Source: Deinococcus arboris (lineage in GTDB: Bacteria; Deinococcota; Deinococci; Deinococcales; Deinococcaceae). Taken from it: a stretch of DNA of 61,631 nucleotides. Numbering within the stretch: position 1 is the stretch's first letter; each line of letters starts with the position of its first letter. The stretch covers positions 1 to 61,631 of the forward strand of contig NZ_WQLB01000026.1 of assembly GCF_009755355.1 (NCBI RefSeq), in the 5' to 3' direction. The translations under genes were made by a program, and so were the position numbers. Positions 8,492 through 17,600 of the stretch are shown here, in pieces. The notes beneath the pieces were generated by a model, which searched no databases, was not told the origin of the DNA, and saw only the letters and a program-made list of their open reading frames with translations.

Positions 8492-9586
8492 ATGACGAAA
8501 ATTACGAAGCTGAGCAATCTCGAACTGGGGTTGTACCAGGATGCCGCCCGCGAGGGTATGACCCTCAGCCAGTACCTGAACGAAATGGGCCGCAAGGGCG
8601 ACATTGCCGAGGAACTGTTCCAGCCCAACGCGAAGAACAGCCAGGGTGAACCTGTGGACGCCTTCAAGCAGCTGCTGGCCGCTGCGGGCATCCGTACGAA
8701 GGGGGAGTTTGCGCAGACGGGCGACGCTTTCCTCTCGGATCCCACCAACCGCGTCCTGTTTCCCGAGTTCATCGTGCGGGAGTACCGGGACGCCGAGCGT
8801 GACGCCGTGAACGTGCTGCAGACCAGCGATCTGGTCAGCACTCGCCTGGGCATTCAGAACAACACTTACCGCACTGGTGTCATTCAGGCTGGCCAGGAGA
8901 AGGATCTGGAGTTCGGGCGCGTTTCGGAACTGGGCGAGCTGCCGGCCTACACCATCAAGCTCAGCGACAAAGCGGTGAATGCCCAGAAGTACGGGGGCGT
9001 CCTGCGCATGAGCTACGAGTCGGTGCGCCGTGCCCGTCTGCCCATCATTAGCCGGTACGTGGCGAAGATCAGCCGCGCGCAGAACCGCCGGAAGACCAAG
9101 CAGGCCCTGAACACCGCGCTGAACGGCGACGGCAACAGCAACCCTGCGCCCGCCAGCACAGCAGCGACGGGGACCACCTTCACCCTGCAGGACATCATTG
9201 CCCTGCAGATGGACGGCTTGGTCAACGGGGTGCAGTTCGGCATCATCACGGCCGACGCGGCGGACCTCGCAGCGATTCTGAACCTCGACATCTTTACGGG
9301 CGTGGCGGCCACGGCGGCCGGGGCAGACTTCCGCGACACCGGCAAGTGGCCCAACATCCTGGGCATGCAGCCCAAGATGGCCATGACCGACAGTGCGCTG
9401 CAGGGCAGCAAGAAGCTGCTGGGCATCGACCAGACGAACGGCCTGGAAGAGTTCTACGAGGAAGGCAGCGAGATCGTGGAGAGCGAGAAGCTCATCACCT
9501 CGCAATTCGAAATCATCGCCATCAGTGAGGTCGTGGGCTGGGCCAAGCCCGACACCCAGGCCTTCCGCACCAAGGCTCACGCCTGA
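8492..9586 (+). CDS. Major capsid protein
   Basis: Structural shell protein, 364 aa. I choose ATG 8492, preceded by CAGGAG, over the ATG at 8471, which lies in the inverted repeat and has no ribosome binding site. An N-terminal acidic/helical part (to about 85) precedes the HK97-like portion: VRSVEFREYRD-like region FIVREYRDAERDAVNVLQ, the P-domain-like spine around 120-180, then RAQNRRKTKQALNTALNGDG and the A-domain-like ILNLDIFTGVAATAAG. Position after cement protein and size support the call more than any single motif. Confidence 0.82.
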   Translation: MTKITKLSNLELGLYQDAAREGMTLSQYLNEMGRKGDIAEELFQPNAKNSQGEPVDAFKQLLAAAGIRTKGEFAQTGDAFLSDPTNRVLFPEFIVREYRDAERDAVNVLQTSDLVSTRLGIQNNTYRTGVIQAGQEKDLEFGRVSELGELPAYTIKLSDKAVNAQKYGGVLRMSYESVRRARLPIISRYVAKISRAQNRRKTKQALNTALNGDGNSNPAPASTAATGTTFTLQDIIALQMDGLVNGVQFGIITADAADLAAILNLDIFTGVAATAAGADFRDTGKWPNILGMQPKMAMTDSALQGSKKLLGIDQTNGLEEFYEEGSEIVESEKLITSQFEIIAISEVVGWAKPDTQAFRTKAHA

Positions 9587-9598
9587 GCCAGGTGTGAA

Positions 9599-9640
9599 GA
9601 GGGGCGCCTCCAGACGGGGGCGCCTCACCCTTTCGGCAGT
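9599..9640 (+). terminator. GC-rich hairpin downstream of capsid gene
   Basis: Two copies of GGGGCGCCTC (about 9600-9610 and 9617-9627) each contain the self-complementary GGCGCC and can pair, followed by ACCCTTTCGG. Partial terminators after the capsid gene are common in phages. No clean T-tract, so this is tentative. Confidence 0.3.
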
Positions 9641-9678
9641 GGGACTGGTGCCCAGCGCAGCACCAACAGGAGACCGAC

Positions 9679-10032
9679 ATGGCAAAAGCAGACACGATCC
9701 GGGACATTGAAGCCGCCAATGGGCAAAAGGTGCCGGACACCCTCAATCAGAAGCAGCTGGACGAGCTGCTGGCACTGGCCAAGCGCGACGGCGCCGAGCA
9801 GCGCGACGCCTTTGACGGCAAGCTGAACGAATTCCAGGGCAAAGGCAGCGGGAAGGCTGCACCCAAGGAAAAAACGGTCACGGTGCGTGTGAATGACGCC
9901 ATTGCAGCGTACGGCGGCGAGTTCACTGATCCGGGCACCCGCGAGGTGATCGGCAAAGAGCCTACCGAAGTGCCCCTGTCGCCCTTCGTGCGCGAGAAGC
10001 TGCGCAGCGAAGAGCTGATCGAAGCGGACTGA
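9679..10032 (+). CDS. Hypothetical head protein (117 aa)
   Basis: ATG 9679 follows AGGAG at 9668. The product is lysine/glutamate-rich with a helical N-terminus (DIEAANGQKVPDTLNQKQLD) and a C-terminal domain beginning KTVTVRVNDAIAAYGGEFTD. It lies just after the capsid gene, where head-tail connectors or accessory head proteins are encoded. No known domain identified. Confidence 0.6.
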   Translation: MAKADTIRDIEAANGQKVPDTLNQKQLDELLALAKRDGAEQRDAFDGKLNEFQGKGSGKAAPKEKTVTVRVNDAIAAYGGEFTDPGTREVIGKEPTEVPLSPFVREKLRSEELIEAD

Positions 10033-10035
10033 GCC

Positions 10036-10449
10036 GTGCAGGCGCTTGTGCCTGCGGACGTGCCCACCCTCATTCCTGGGGCTCCCATTCCTGAGGCTGC
10101 CTTCCTCAATTTGGCGGCCATCTGGGCCAGTGGGGAGGCCACCAAGCGGCGAGCAGACCTGGCCAGCCTGAGCGGCCCAGCGGCAGAAGCGGCCCGCACC
10201 GCGATTGCGGCTAAGAGCTTGGGCTTCAAGGCTGGCCTGGGCGGGGTGCTCAGTCTGGAGGAAAGTACCGGCGGCGGCTTGAAAGGCATCAAGTTGCCGG
10301 GCTTGGAACTGACACTGAACCCTTCGGGAACGGATGTTCATGGACGGGCCACGGTTGCCGCTGAGGAATGGCACGCCTTCGCTGCGCAGTTTCTTGACCT
10401 GGCGTTGCCAGGAGCGCCGCGCCGCCGGCCAGTCGGGGTCAGCCGCTGA
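10036..10449 (+). CDS. Putative head-tail connector protein (137 aa)
   Basis: Starts at GTG 10036 four bases after the previous stop. Largely helical N-terminal half (EAAFLNLAAIWASGEATKRR) and beta-rich C-terminal half (IKLPGLELTLNPSGTDVHGR). Helical adaptor proteins of this length normally follow the capsid gene in siphophages, so a first head-completion protein is plausible; there is no recognised family match. Its stop overlaps the next ATG. Confidence 0.55.
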   Translation: MQALVPADVPTLIPGAPIPEAAFLNLAAIWASGEATKRRADLASLSGPAAEAARTAIAAKSLGFKAGLGGVLSLEESTGGGLKGIKLPGLELTLNPSGTDVHGRATVAAEEWHAFAAQFLDLALPGAPRRRPVGVSR

Positions 10450-11177
10450 TGCTGGATCTCCTGAACGCCGCGGAGGCTCAGCTCGCGCAGGTGGGCCCGG
10501 TCATCACGCAGGTGCTGGCCTCAGACTTGGCCCGGCCGTTGACCCTGACCCGCTTCGGGCAGGCGGGCGTGCCGGTGCGGGCGCTGCTGGGCGAGGAAGA
10601 GGACCGGTCGAGCATCGGGCCCGACATCGACGCCCCGGAGGTGGCCAGCCGCACGTTCACCGCCCTCCTGCCGCCGCTGGAGGTGGCGCGCACGCTGGGC
10701 TGGATGCTGACGGACGGCACGGGGCGGGTGTTTGTCCCGGTGGCCGTGCCGCTGGACCCTGGCGGCCGGGGCTTCTGCCTCGTGGCCAGAGTGGCGCCCT
10801 TGCCTGAGCGCACCCGCGTCCACGACCTCGTGTTCCAGGTGCCGAGCACCGGCACGGTCATCCAGCCGGGCACGGGCAACCAGGTCCCAGCTCCACCTAC
10901 ACCCTTTCCGATTCAGGCCCGCCTGTCGGCCACCACCGACCCGCGTATTCGGGACTCGGTGGGCGCCGATGCGGCCGAAGTCGTCTTGATCGGCCGCTGG
11001 GGCAGCCTGACGGACCCGAAATCCCATCCCCCCAGCCTGCGCTGGGGCCTGAAAGCACCCCTGAGCCTGCAAGGGCAAAGCGGGACGCTGACCCTCAAAC
11101 TCGCCTCTCCCGATGAGGACCTCGCCACCGAAGCGCAATTCGGCGGGCGCTTCTTGGCCCTGTGGTCCACCCCCTGA
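10449..11177 (+). CDS. Hypothetical head-tail joining protein (242 aa)
   Basis: ATG 10449 overlaps the previous stop. The sequence is beta-rich and proline-rich (FVPVAVPLDPGGRGFCLVAR, then AEVVLIGRWGSLTDP). It is encoded where phages place stopper or neck proteins. No motif points to an enzyme. I cannot name the family; structural role is inferred from the operon. Confidence 0.55.
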   Translation: MLDLLNAAEAQLAQVGPVITQVLASDLARPLTLTRFGQAGVPVRALLGEEEDRSSIGPDIDAPEVASRTFTALLPPLEVARTLGWMLTDGTGRVFVPVAVPLDPGGRGFCLVARVAPLPERTRVHDLVFQVPSTGTVIQPGTGNQVPAPPTPFPIQARLSATTDPRIRDSVGADAAEVVLIGRWGSLTDPKSHPPSLRWGLKAPLSLQGQSGTLTLKLASPDEDLATEAQFGGRFLALWSTP

Positions 11178-11190
11178 ACTGGAGGTTTCT

Positions 11191-11559
11191 ATGAGCAGAA
11201 CGAAGAAAAAGACCGAGCCCGCCCCCTTCGCTGGCCTGCTGGAGCGCGTCACCGTCGCCGAGGTCCCCGACCAGGAAGAGGACGTCACCTACGCGCTCGA
11301 CCGCGAGGCGGGGACCGCCGTGGTCAATGTGCGGCCCGATGTGGACCCCGAGGCGCGCCACACGGCCCAGCTGCGCGGCGCCCTGAAGCTCACCCTGAGT
11401 GGCTACGGCGCCTACAACGAGGCCATCACGCGCAAGTACGACCGCTTCCCCAGTGAACAGGACTTGCACGATCAGGCCGAAGCTGACGCGCTGGACGCCT
11501 TAGAACCCCTGCTGCTGCAGGTGCATCCGTACACCCCCGCCCCCGCCAGCGAGGCCTGA
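11191..11559 (+). CDS. Hypothetical protein of the neck module (122 aa)
   Basis: ATG 11191 follows GGAGG at 11181; an in-frame upstream ATG at 11113 lies inside the preceding gene. Acidic protein with an N-terminal lysine-rich tip (SRTKKKTEPAPF) and C-terminal acidic helix (HDQAEADALDALEPLLLQVH). Role unknown, presumably structural given its neighbours. Confidence 0.55.
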   Translation: MSRTKKKTEPAPFAGLLERVTVAEVPDQEEDVTYALDREAGTAVVNVRPDVDPEARHTAQLRGALKLTLSGYGAYNEAITRKYDRFPSEQDLHDQAEADALDALEPLLLQVHPYTPAPASEA

Positions 11560-11561
11560 TC

Positions 11562-11960
11562 GTGGGGGTGCGCGTTACCACCGACCTGCGCGCGCTCGAA
11601 GCCCGCGCCAGCCGCGCCTTAGCCGGCACCGCTGAGCAGGTCGCCAAGCGGGCCACGGCTCTGATGAATGCCCGTACCTGGGCCTGGCCCGGCACCACCC
11701 ACCGCCAGAACGGTACGGTCGTCGGCCGGAAGCGCAACATCGTAGACACCGGCACGCTGCGGGACAGCCTGCAACCACCCCGGCGCGTTGCTCAGCTCAG
11801 CGTGCAGCTGACCTGGAATGCCGAGTACGCCGCCGCCGTGTTCCTGGGCGCCGTGTTCCGCAAGCGCCAGTACAGCCTCCCCGCCCGCAATGCCCCGCTG
11901 CAGGCCGTCCGCAGCCTGAACATGCCCCAGGTCCTCGCGCGGGCCTGGCGGGACGCATGA
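11562..11960 (+). CDS. HK97 gp10-like tail-component protein
   Basis: GTG 11562 follows the previous stop by two bases. The layout matches the HK97 gp10 / neck-protein family: N-terminal helix (DLRALEARASRALAGTAEQV), the signature IVDTGTLRDSLQ, a WNAEYAAAVFLG strand and the ending LPARNAPLQAVRSL. These proteins complete the head-tail interface. 132 aa, typical for the family. Overlaps the next gene by ATGA. Confidence 0.7.
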   Translation: MGVRVTTDLRALEARASRALAGTAEQVAKRATALMNARTWAWPGTTHRQNGTVVGRKRNIVDTGTLRDSLQPPRRVAQLSVQLTWNAEYAAAVFLGAVFRKRQYSLPARNAPLQAVRSLNMPQVLARAWRDA

Positions 11961-12334
11961 TCCAGGCCAGCCTCCCAGACGTCCGTGCAACGGTCGCCAC
12001 GTCGCTTCAGAATGCCGGCATCCTGCTGGGCACGTACATCCTGACCAATGGGGCCAGCACGCCGGCCCTGCACGTGGGCGACCCAGACGAGGGCGTCACC
12101 GTGCAAGGCCTGGAAGTGCTGATTGCCCCCACCGCCGAGCCGACCGTCATCAAGACCTTCGCCGGGCCGATCACGATTGACCATTACCAGATTCGGCTGG
12201 TCGCGCATGACGGTCAGTCCCTCTCACCGGCGCTGAACGCGCTGCTGGGCGTGTTTCGTAGTGCCACAGACGTGAACGTGCTGCAGGCAACGGAGCGGTA
12301 CCCCGACCAGCTCGTGTTCACCGTCACGCCTTAA
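11957..12334 (+). CDS. Tail terminator/completion protein
   Basis: ATG 11957 overlaps the previous gene. 125 aa alpha/beta protein with a helical start (PDVRATVATSLQNAG) and strands DHYQIRLVAHDG and QLVFTVTP. This length, fold impression and place between the gp10-like gene and the major tail protein are those of the tail terminator that caps the tail tube. Confidence 0.6.
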   Translation: MIQASLPDVRATVATSLQNAGILLGTYILTNGASTPALHVGDPDEGVTVQGLEVLIAPTAEPTVIKTFAGPITIDHYQIRLVAHDGQSLSPALNALLGVFRSATDVNVLQATERYPDQLVFTVTP

Positions 12335-12345
12335 AGGAGCCAGTC

Positions 12346-12825
12346 ATGGCCACATACACGAAAGCTGAACTTCAGTCAAAAGTCACTCTAGGCGCTGCGG
12401 CAATCTTTGAAGTGGCGCCTCTGGGCGTGAATGGCGCCATGCCGGCGACGAACGCGTACAAAGTGCTCAGCTTGGGCAGCGAAGTCACCGTGGGGCACGA
12501 GAACCGCACGATCAGCTTCACGAATTTTGCGAGCGGCGGTGATGAGGTCGAGATGCCCGTGGGTGCCACGGGCACCGTGGACCTGAGCGAAATGCAGTGG
12601 ATCGCGGATGACGACGCTCTCGGCATCATGGAAACGTCTGCCACGACGCCGGCACCCATCGCGTACCGGTATAAGCCCAAGGGCAACGGCGCCGGCAAGC
12701 CTGTGTACGAGGGCGTGATGAGTGTCAACAGCTGGAAGATCAAGTCCACGGTGGACGGCTTGGTGACGGTCGAGAACCCGACCATCAGCACGGCGGGCAA
12801 AGCCACCAAGGGCGTTCAGTCCTAA
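12346..12825 (+). CDS. Major tail tube protein
   Basis: 159 aa, beta-rich, preceded by AAGGAG. Sequence elements: AIFEVAPLGVNGAMPATNAY, SFTNFASGGDEVEMPVGATG and a C-terminal strand pattern KSTVDGLVTVENPTIST. The composition and position directly before the tail chaperones and tape measure identify it as the tube subunit. The stop overlaps the next ATG (TAATG). Confidence 0.75.
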   Translation: MATYTKAELQSKVTLGAAAIFEVAPLGVNGAMPATNAYKVLSLGSEVTVGHENRTISFTNFASGGDEVEMPVGATGTVDLSEMQWIADDDALGIMETSATTPAPIAYRYKPKGNGAGKPVYEGVMSVNSWKIKSTVDGLVTVENPTISTAGKATKGVQS

Positions 12826-13058
12826 TGCTCTGGCGCGACACCTGGGCGGGCACCCCAGGGGTTGCCGTCATCACGCAGGGGGGTGAGGACCACGGGCAAC
12901 TGGACGCCGTGGTCCTCGCCCTTCAATTGGACGCGCTTCCTACCGCGCCCGTTCGCCTCACCAATGAACACGGCCACAGCCTGCAGGTATGCCTGCCGCG
13001 CGACGTGGACGCCTTCAGCATCACCACCCGCATTCCCTTGACCGTGGAGGTCACATGA
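12825..13058 (+). CDS. Small hypothetical tail-region protein (77 aa)
   Basis: ATG 12825 overlaps the tail protein stop. Beta-rich sequence (GVAVITQGGEDHGQLDAVVL, then SLQVCLPRDVDAFSITTRIP). It ends inside the start of the tail chaperone (ATGA at 13055). Function unknown, possibly a minor tail protein. Confidence 0.55.
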   Translation: MLWRDTWAGTPGVAVITQGGEDHGQLDAVVLALQLDALPTAPVRLTNEHGHSLQVCLPRDVDAFSITTRIPLTVEVT

Positions 13059-13738
13059 AAACACAGAAATTTGCCTTTGGCACCAACTCGCGCCGCACCC
13101 TGCCCTTCGACATTGGCGGGGTGACCTTTTTCGCGCACCCCCTGACGGTGGCCGAGGAACTGCAACTCGCCGACGTGGGCGACCGGTATGACCTTGACGC
13201 CCTGGAGGGGACCGAGGTCGCGCCGTTCATTCAGGAGCAGATCGGGGTGCTCTCGGGCCTGCTGCGCAGCCGGGTGCAGGGGGACGTTCTGATCAACCCA
13301 GGCTGGGTGGAGGTCCACATGGGGACGCTGACGCTCACGCCGCTGCTCGCACTGCTGCGCTCCGGCGAGAAGCCGCAGGGGTCTCTCACCTTGACCTCAT
13401 GGCTGGATGAGCCGTTCACAGTGCAGGAGCGCACCTTTGACGCCTTGCCTCTCTCATTTGCGGAGCAACTGCAGGCGGGCGCCCTGGGTCAGGACGGTAC
13501 GAGCCGGGAGATCACGGAGGGGAGCCTGCGCCTGCTGGCCGCCCTGCTGACGGCCCGGGCGACGGACAACGGGGGCAAGGTGACGCCGGAGTGGCTGATG
13601 GCCAACCTGGGGACTGCAGACCTGGGGCCGCTGCTGAGCCTCATTCAGAATGGTCCAGAGGTGCCTGACCCAAACGCCGACGAGACGGCCCCGGAGGGCG
13701 GCCCAGCGAGCGGGGCGGCCGGGTTGCCCGGGTCCTGA
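13055..13738 (+). CDS. Tail assembly chaperone, upstream part (gpG-like)
   Basis: ATG 13055 with GGAGG at 13044; overlaps the previous stop. 227 aa. N-terminal strands contain FDIGGVTFFAHPLTVAEELQ, as in tail chaperones that begin with a tail-protein-like recognition segment, followed by helices to about 200 and an unstructured Pro/Gly/Ala tail. It lies between tube protein and tape measure, and the next frame stays open back to 13669, inside this gene, so a -1 frameshift probably makes a longer gpGT-like form. Confidence 0.7.
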   Translation: MKTQKFAFGTNSRRTLPFDIGGVTFFAHPLTVAEELQLADVGDRYDLDALEGTEVAPFIQEQIGVLSGLLRSRVQGDVLINPGWVEVHMGTLTLTPLLALLRSGEKPQGSLTLTSWLDEPFTVQERTFDALPLSFAEQLQAGALGQDGTSREITEGSLRLLAALLTARATDNGGKVTPEWLMANLGTADLGPLLSLIQNGPEVPDPNADETAPEGGPASGAAGLPGS

Positions 13739-14142
13739 GCCTCGTCGCTGCCTATGCCGCGCAGTACCACACCCCACCGCCGAAGGTGCTGACCCTCCCC
13801 ATCGCACTGGTCGAAGCGCTGGCCGAGGAGGCCGTGACGCTGCGGTATATCGAGCACCTGCCGCTGCATCAGGTGCTGGCGACATGGCTGAATGCCCAGG
13901 GGGGCAAGGACCCGAAGGCGAAGAAATTGCCGCGTGGCCGGGCCTACTCGGCGCATGACCTGATGAGTGACCTGTACCTGCCAGCGGAGTTGCGGCCCTT
14001 TCGCTTCACACCTGGAGAGGCCCAGGCCATTCTGGGCGCCCTGCCGCATCTCAGCCCGGGGGGTAGTTGGGTCCTTCAGGCGCTGGTGAACCGGGTGCTG
14101 CCGCTCGACCAGATTCAGGCGCAGGCCGAGAGGGAAGCCTAG
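13669..14142 (+). CDS. Tail assembly chaperone, frameshift extension (gpT-like)
   Basis: This frame is open from 13669, 70 bases inside the previous gene, to 14142. A stand-alone start would be GTG 13786 (118 aa), but it lacks a ribosome binding site, and the residues upstream of it (VLSLVAAYAAQYHTPPPKVL) look like real protein. The relation to the previous gene is -1, as in lambda G/GT. I could not find an ideal X XXY YYZ heptamer in the 70-base overlap, so the slip site is unproven. Confidence 0.6.
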   Translation, partial: PKRRRDGPGGRPSERGGRVARVLSLVAAYAAQYHTPPPKVLTLPIALVEALAEEAVTLRYIEHLPLHQVLATWLNAQGGKDPKAKKLPRGRAYSAHDLMSDLYLPAELRPFRFTPGEAQAILGALPHLSPGGSWVLQALVNRVLPLDQIQAQAEREA

Positions 14143-14256
14143 CTGGCGCCTGGGCGATTGCCCAGGGTAAGCCCAGCGGCCTCCACGCCGTCTCGTCCTC
14201 TCGGGTGCTCGCTGAGAGGACGAAGCAGTTCAGCACGCCGCAACAATTTCGACGGT

Positions 14257-14262
14257 TAAGCT
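14257..14262 (+). promoter_or_regulatory. -10 box for the TM2 gene (leaderless)
   Basis: TAAGCT ends six bases before the ATG at 14269, while no Shine-Dalgarno sequence is present. This is the same spacing as at the repressor and Cro-like genes. It suggests independent transcription inside the tail operon. Confidence 0.4.
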
Positions 14263-14268
14263 GGCTTC

Positions 14269-14577
14269 ATGACCTCAGACCAGAACGTTGCTCTCGCCCG
14301 TCAAATGTTCATGAGCCAGAAAAAAGATTCCACTGTTTATCTGCTGCTCGCCCTCTTTCTCGGGGGTCTCGGTGTGCATCACTTTTATTTGGGGCGCACG
14401 ACCGCAGGCGTACTTCATTTAGTGTTCTGCTGGACCCTTGTTCCAGTGTTTTTGTCTATTGCGCATGCCATTAACAGCAGTAAGGCGGTGCGTGAGCGCA
14501 ACATGGAAATTGCTCAGCGGTTGGCCGTTGGACTCAACGTGCCTGTCGATGAGTTGCTCAAGATCGCCTTTCTATAA
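14269..14577 (+). CDS. TM2-domain membrane protein (moron candidate)
   Basis: 102 aa. Residues 22-75 fit the TM2 domain: two membrane helices joined by a short turn, with STVYLLLALFLGGLGVHHFY, then LGRTTAGVLHLVFCWTLVPV. The function of TM2 proteins in bacteria is unclear. It interrupts the otherwise gapless tail operon between chaperone and tape measure, lies 127 bases after the previous stop, has its own -10 box and is followed by a strong terminator. Codon use is less GC-rich than its neighbours. All this marks it as a recently acquired gene expressed apart from the late operon. Confidence 0.75.
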   Translation: MTSDQNVALARQMFMSQKKDSTVYLLLALFLGGLGVHHFYLGRTTAGVLHLVFCWTLVPVFLSIAHAINSSKAVRERNMEIAQRLAVGLNVPVDELLKIAFL

Positions 14578-14594
14578 CGGTCTCATTCTCAGGG

Positions 14595-14620
14595 CCGCCC
14601 TTCGGGGCGGTTTTCTTTTT
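14595..14620 (+). terminator. Intrinsic terminator after the TM2 gene
   Basis: CCGCCC (14595-14600), loop TTCG, GGGCGG (14605-14610), then TTTTCTTTTT. This is a textbook Rho-independent terminator placed inside the tail operon, just before the tape measure gene, so late transcription must read through or restart here. Confidence 0.8.
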
Positions 14621-14636
14621 CCCGTCGAGGTCCCCT

Positions 14637-17600
14637 ATGTCCACCCGTGTCGGTGCTGCGCACCTAGATCTGACCATCGTGACCGCCAGTGCCCGCGCTG
14701 CGGTGACGGCCTTCGCCAGTGCTGCCCGGGCCGACCTCGCCGGCCTGGCCCGGCCCATCAAACTGACCGTGAAGGCGGACCCTGCGGCCCTGCGCACCCA
14801 GGTGGACAACGTCAAGACCGCCTTCCGCGACCTCAACACCGACCTGAAGAACCTGCTCAAGGTCGATGTCACCGCGCTCAAGGGTGTGATCAGCAAGATC
14901 GGCAAGCAGATCGTGGACCTCACGGAATTGGAACGCAAACTCCGCGCCAGCACGCCCCTGGGGGGGGGCGGCGGGGGCGGAGCAGGTGGCGGCAGTCCTG
15001 GTGTCAACGGCGCCTATGCCGCCCAGCTGCGCGGCCTCCAAGCCGACCTGAAAAACAGTGTCCTGAACACGGCTCAGTTTGAGCAGGCGACCCGTCAACT
15101 CAAGACCACTATCGACACGGAAATCGCCTCTCTGAAGTCCCTGGGCGTGCTCTCGCGTGAGCAGCAGGCCCGACTGGACGCCCTGCGTGGGGCCAGCTCT
15201 CAGGCGGCTGGGGCGCTGAAAGGCCTGGCCGACCAGCAGCGCCGCGCGGCTGAAGCAGCGGCGAGCGCTTCGGCGACCCAGTTCGCCGCGCAGCTGCGGG
15301 GGTATCAGGCCGACCTGAAGAACGGCGCCCTGAACACCGCCAGCTTTGAGGCGGCCACCCGCGCCCTCAAAACCAGCATTGACGCTGAGATTGCCTCCTT
15401 GCGTGCGCTGGGCCCACTCACCCAGGCTCAGCAGGCGCACCTGGACGCCCTGCGCGCGACCAGTGGCCAGGCGGCTACGGCCCTAAAGGGGCTGGCGGAC
15501 GCTCAGGCCCGCGCCGCCCGTGAGGCCGCTCGCGGTGCCGAACGCGCGCAGTCCGACAGCGTCAAGAAGTTGGCCCAGGACGTGGAGAACCTGAAGGGTG
15601 CCTTTGACCGGGGCGACATCAAGCTGCGCGCCTACCTGCGTGGCCTCCAAGGCGTTCAGCGTGAGGCCCAGACCCTGGCGCCGACCCTGGCCGCCGGTTC
15701 ATCGCAAGCGGCCTCCCTGAACCGGGTGCTGGACAGCCTGACGAGCGGGCGCCGCAAACTGAACGACCGCAGCATCACCCAAATCAAGACGGATCTGGCG
15801 GCGGCCCGCGCGGAGTTTGAGCGCGCCACCGCTGCGGCCGGTCGTTTCTCGGAAAAAAGAGCGGCCATCCAAGCGCTTGAGACCACCATGCGGGGCCTGG
15901 AAGCCCGTGTCAAAGCGGTCGGGGAACGCAGCAACGTCACGGCCGGGCAGATGGGGCAACTCAACCGCCTGAGCACCCAGCTGCGCAGCAACGTCAACAC
16001 CCTGAACCTGGCCCCCAGTGGGCTGGGCATCAGCGGCAGCATCCTTGCCGCGCTCAAGCAGCTCCCGCAGTTCGCCAGCATGGCCGGGGGCAGCTTGGGT
16101 GCGGCGGCCGCCCAGGCGAGTGCGCTTGGCGGCAGCTTCTCTGGCGTCGGGGCCGCTGCTGGACCGCTGGGGCTGGCTCTGGCCGCTGTCGCTGCGGCTG
16201 TGGTGGGCCTGACCGCTGCCCTGACCGTCAGCATTCAGACGGCAGCTCAGTTCGAGCAGAAACTCGCAGACATCCGCGCGCTCACGCAACCTACCGCCAT
16301 TGAGCTGGAACGCCTCACCCAAGCTACCTTTGACATCGGCAAGCCCCTTGGCGTCGGCGCTCGCGAGGCTGCCGGTGCGGTCCTGGAACTCAACCGCGCG
16401 GGTTTAAGTGCCGCCGACGCCATCGGAGGCGGCCTGAAGGGCGCCCTAGAGCTGGCCGGGGCCGCTGGCATCACCGCTGCTGAAGGCGGTAAGCTCGCCA
16501 CCGCCGCCATGACCGCCTTCGGGCTTCAGGCGCCCCAGCTGTCTCAGGTCGCAGACGTCTTCGCCAACTTCAGCAACAAAACCTTCCTGGGCGCGGAAGA
16601 CCTCAGCCTGGCCATTGCGGCGGTCGGCCCGGTTGCCCGTGACGCCGGCTTGGGCCTGGAGCAGTTTGCCGGCTACATGGCCACCCTGGCCCAGGGTGGG
16701 TTCAAGCAGATGTCGGACGCCGGCACCTCGCTGAAGACCATGCTCCTGAGCCTCACCAGCCCAGTGGACACGGGCGCGAAGGCCCTGGACGCCATCAAGG
16801 TCAGTGCCTTTGATTCAGCCGGTCAGATGCGCCCGCTCAATGATGTGCTGGGCGACCTGCGCGGCAAGCTGGTCGAGCTGACGCCGCAGGCCCAGAAGCA
16901 ACTCCTGCGGCAGATTTTTGGGCAGGACGCGATTCGCGCGGCCCAGATTCTGCTGCGCGAGGGGCCGAAAGCGATTGAGGCCAACACGGAAGCCATGCGC
17001 AAGCAGGGTGAGGCCGCCCGTGTGGCGCGCGAGCGGTTAGAAAGCCTGCAGGGCGCGGGCAAGCAATTTGGGGCGACGTTCGAGCAACTAAAGATTCAGA
17101 TTGGCACACCCTTCCTGGCGGCACTGACAGGAATCGTGCGGGGGGCAACCGCCGCGACAGAAGGCCTGATCGGGTTGATCGACCAGGCCCGTGAGGGGCA
17201 AGGCGCCCTGGGCACCTTTGCCACGACGTCGCAGCAGGTGCTCGCCGCGTTCGGGCAAGGGGCGGCCACAGTCTTCGCTGCGCTGCGCGTCGCGTGGGAC
17301 ACCGTCCTGTGGCCCGTGCTGCGCGCACTGGGCGCGGTGTGGCTCACCATTCAACAGGCGGCCGTGACCGCGCTCGGCATTCTCCTGAACGTGGCGAATG
17401 CCGTGTTCCAGGGGGTCGCGGCGGCTGTTCGCACCGTGATGGGCGTCTTCGGTGTAGGCGCCACAGATATTGCGGGCAGCACGGGCAGCATGGCGGACGC
17501 CGTGGTGCGTGGGGCGGGCATTGCTCGCGTGGCCCTGGTGGCACTTGGGCAGTTCACGGCCCAGTTGCCTGACATCTTTGAACTGGCCGGGCAGGGCATC

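Noticed and set aside
8042..9685. 547-codon open frame on the minus strand opposite the major capsid gene
   Set aside because: It lies antisense to a well-supported capsid gene, lacks start signals, and its composition (runs of VQVLAEGHTL-type residues) is what a high-GC gene gives in the complementary frame.
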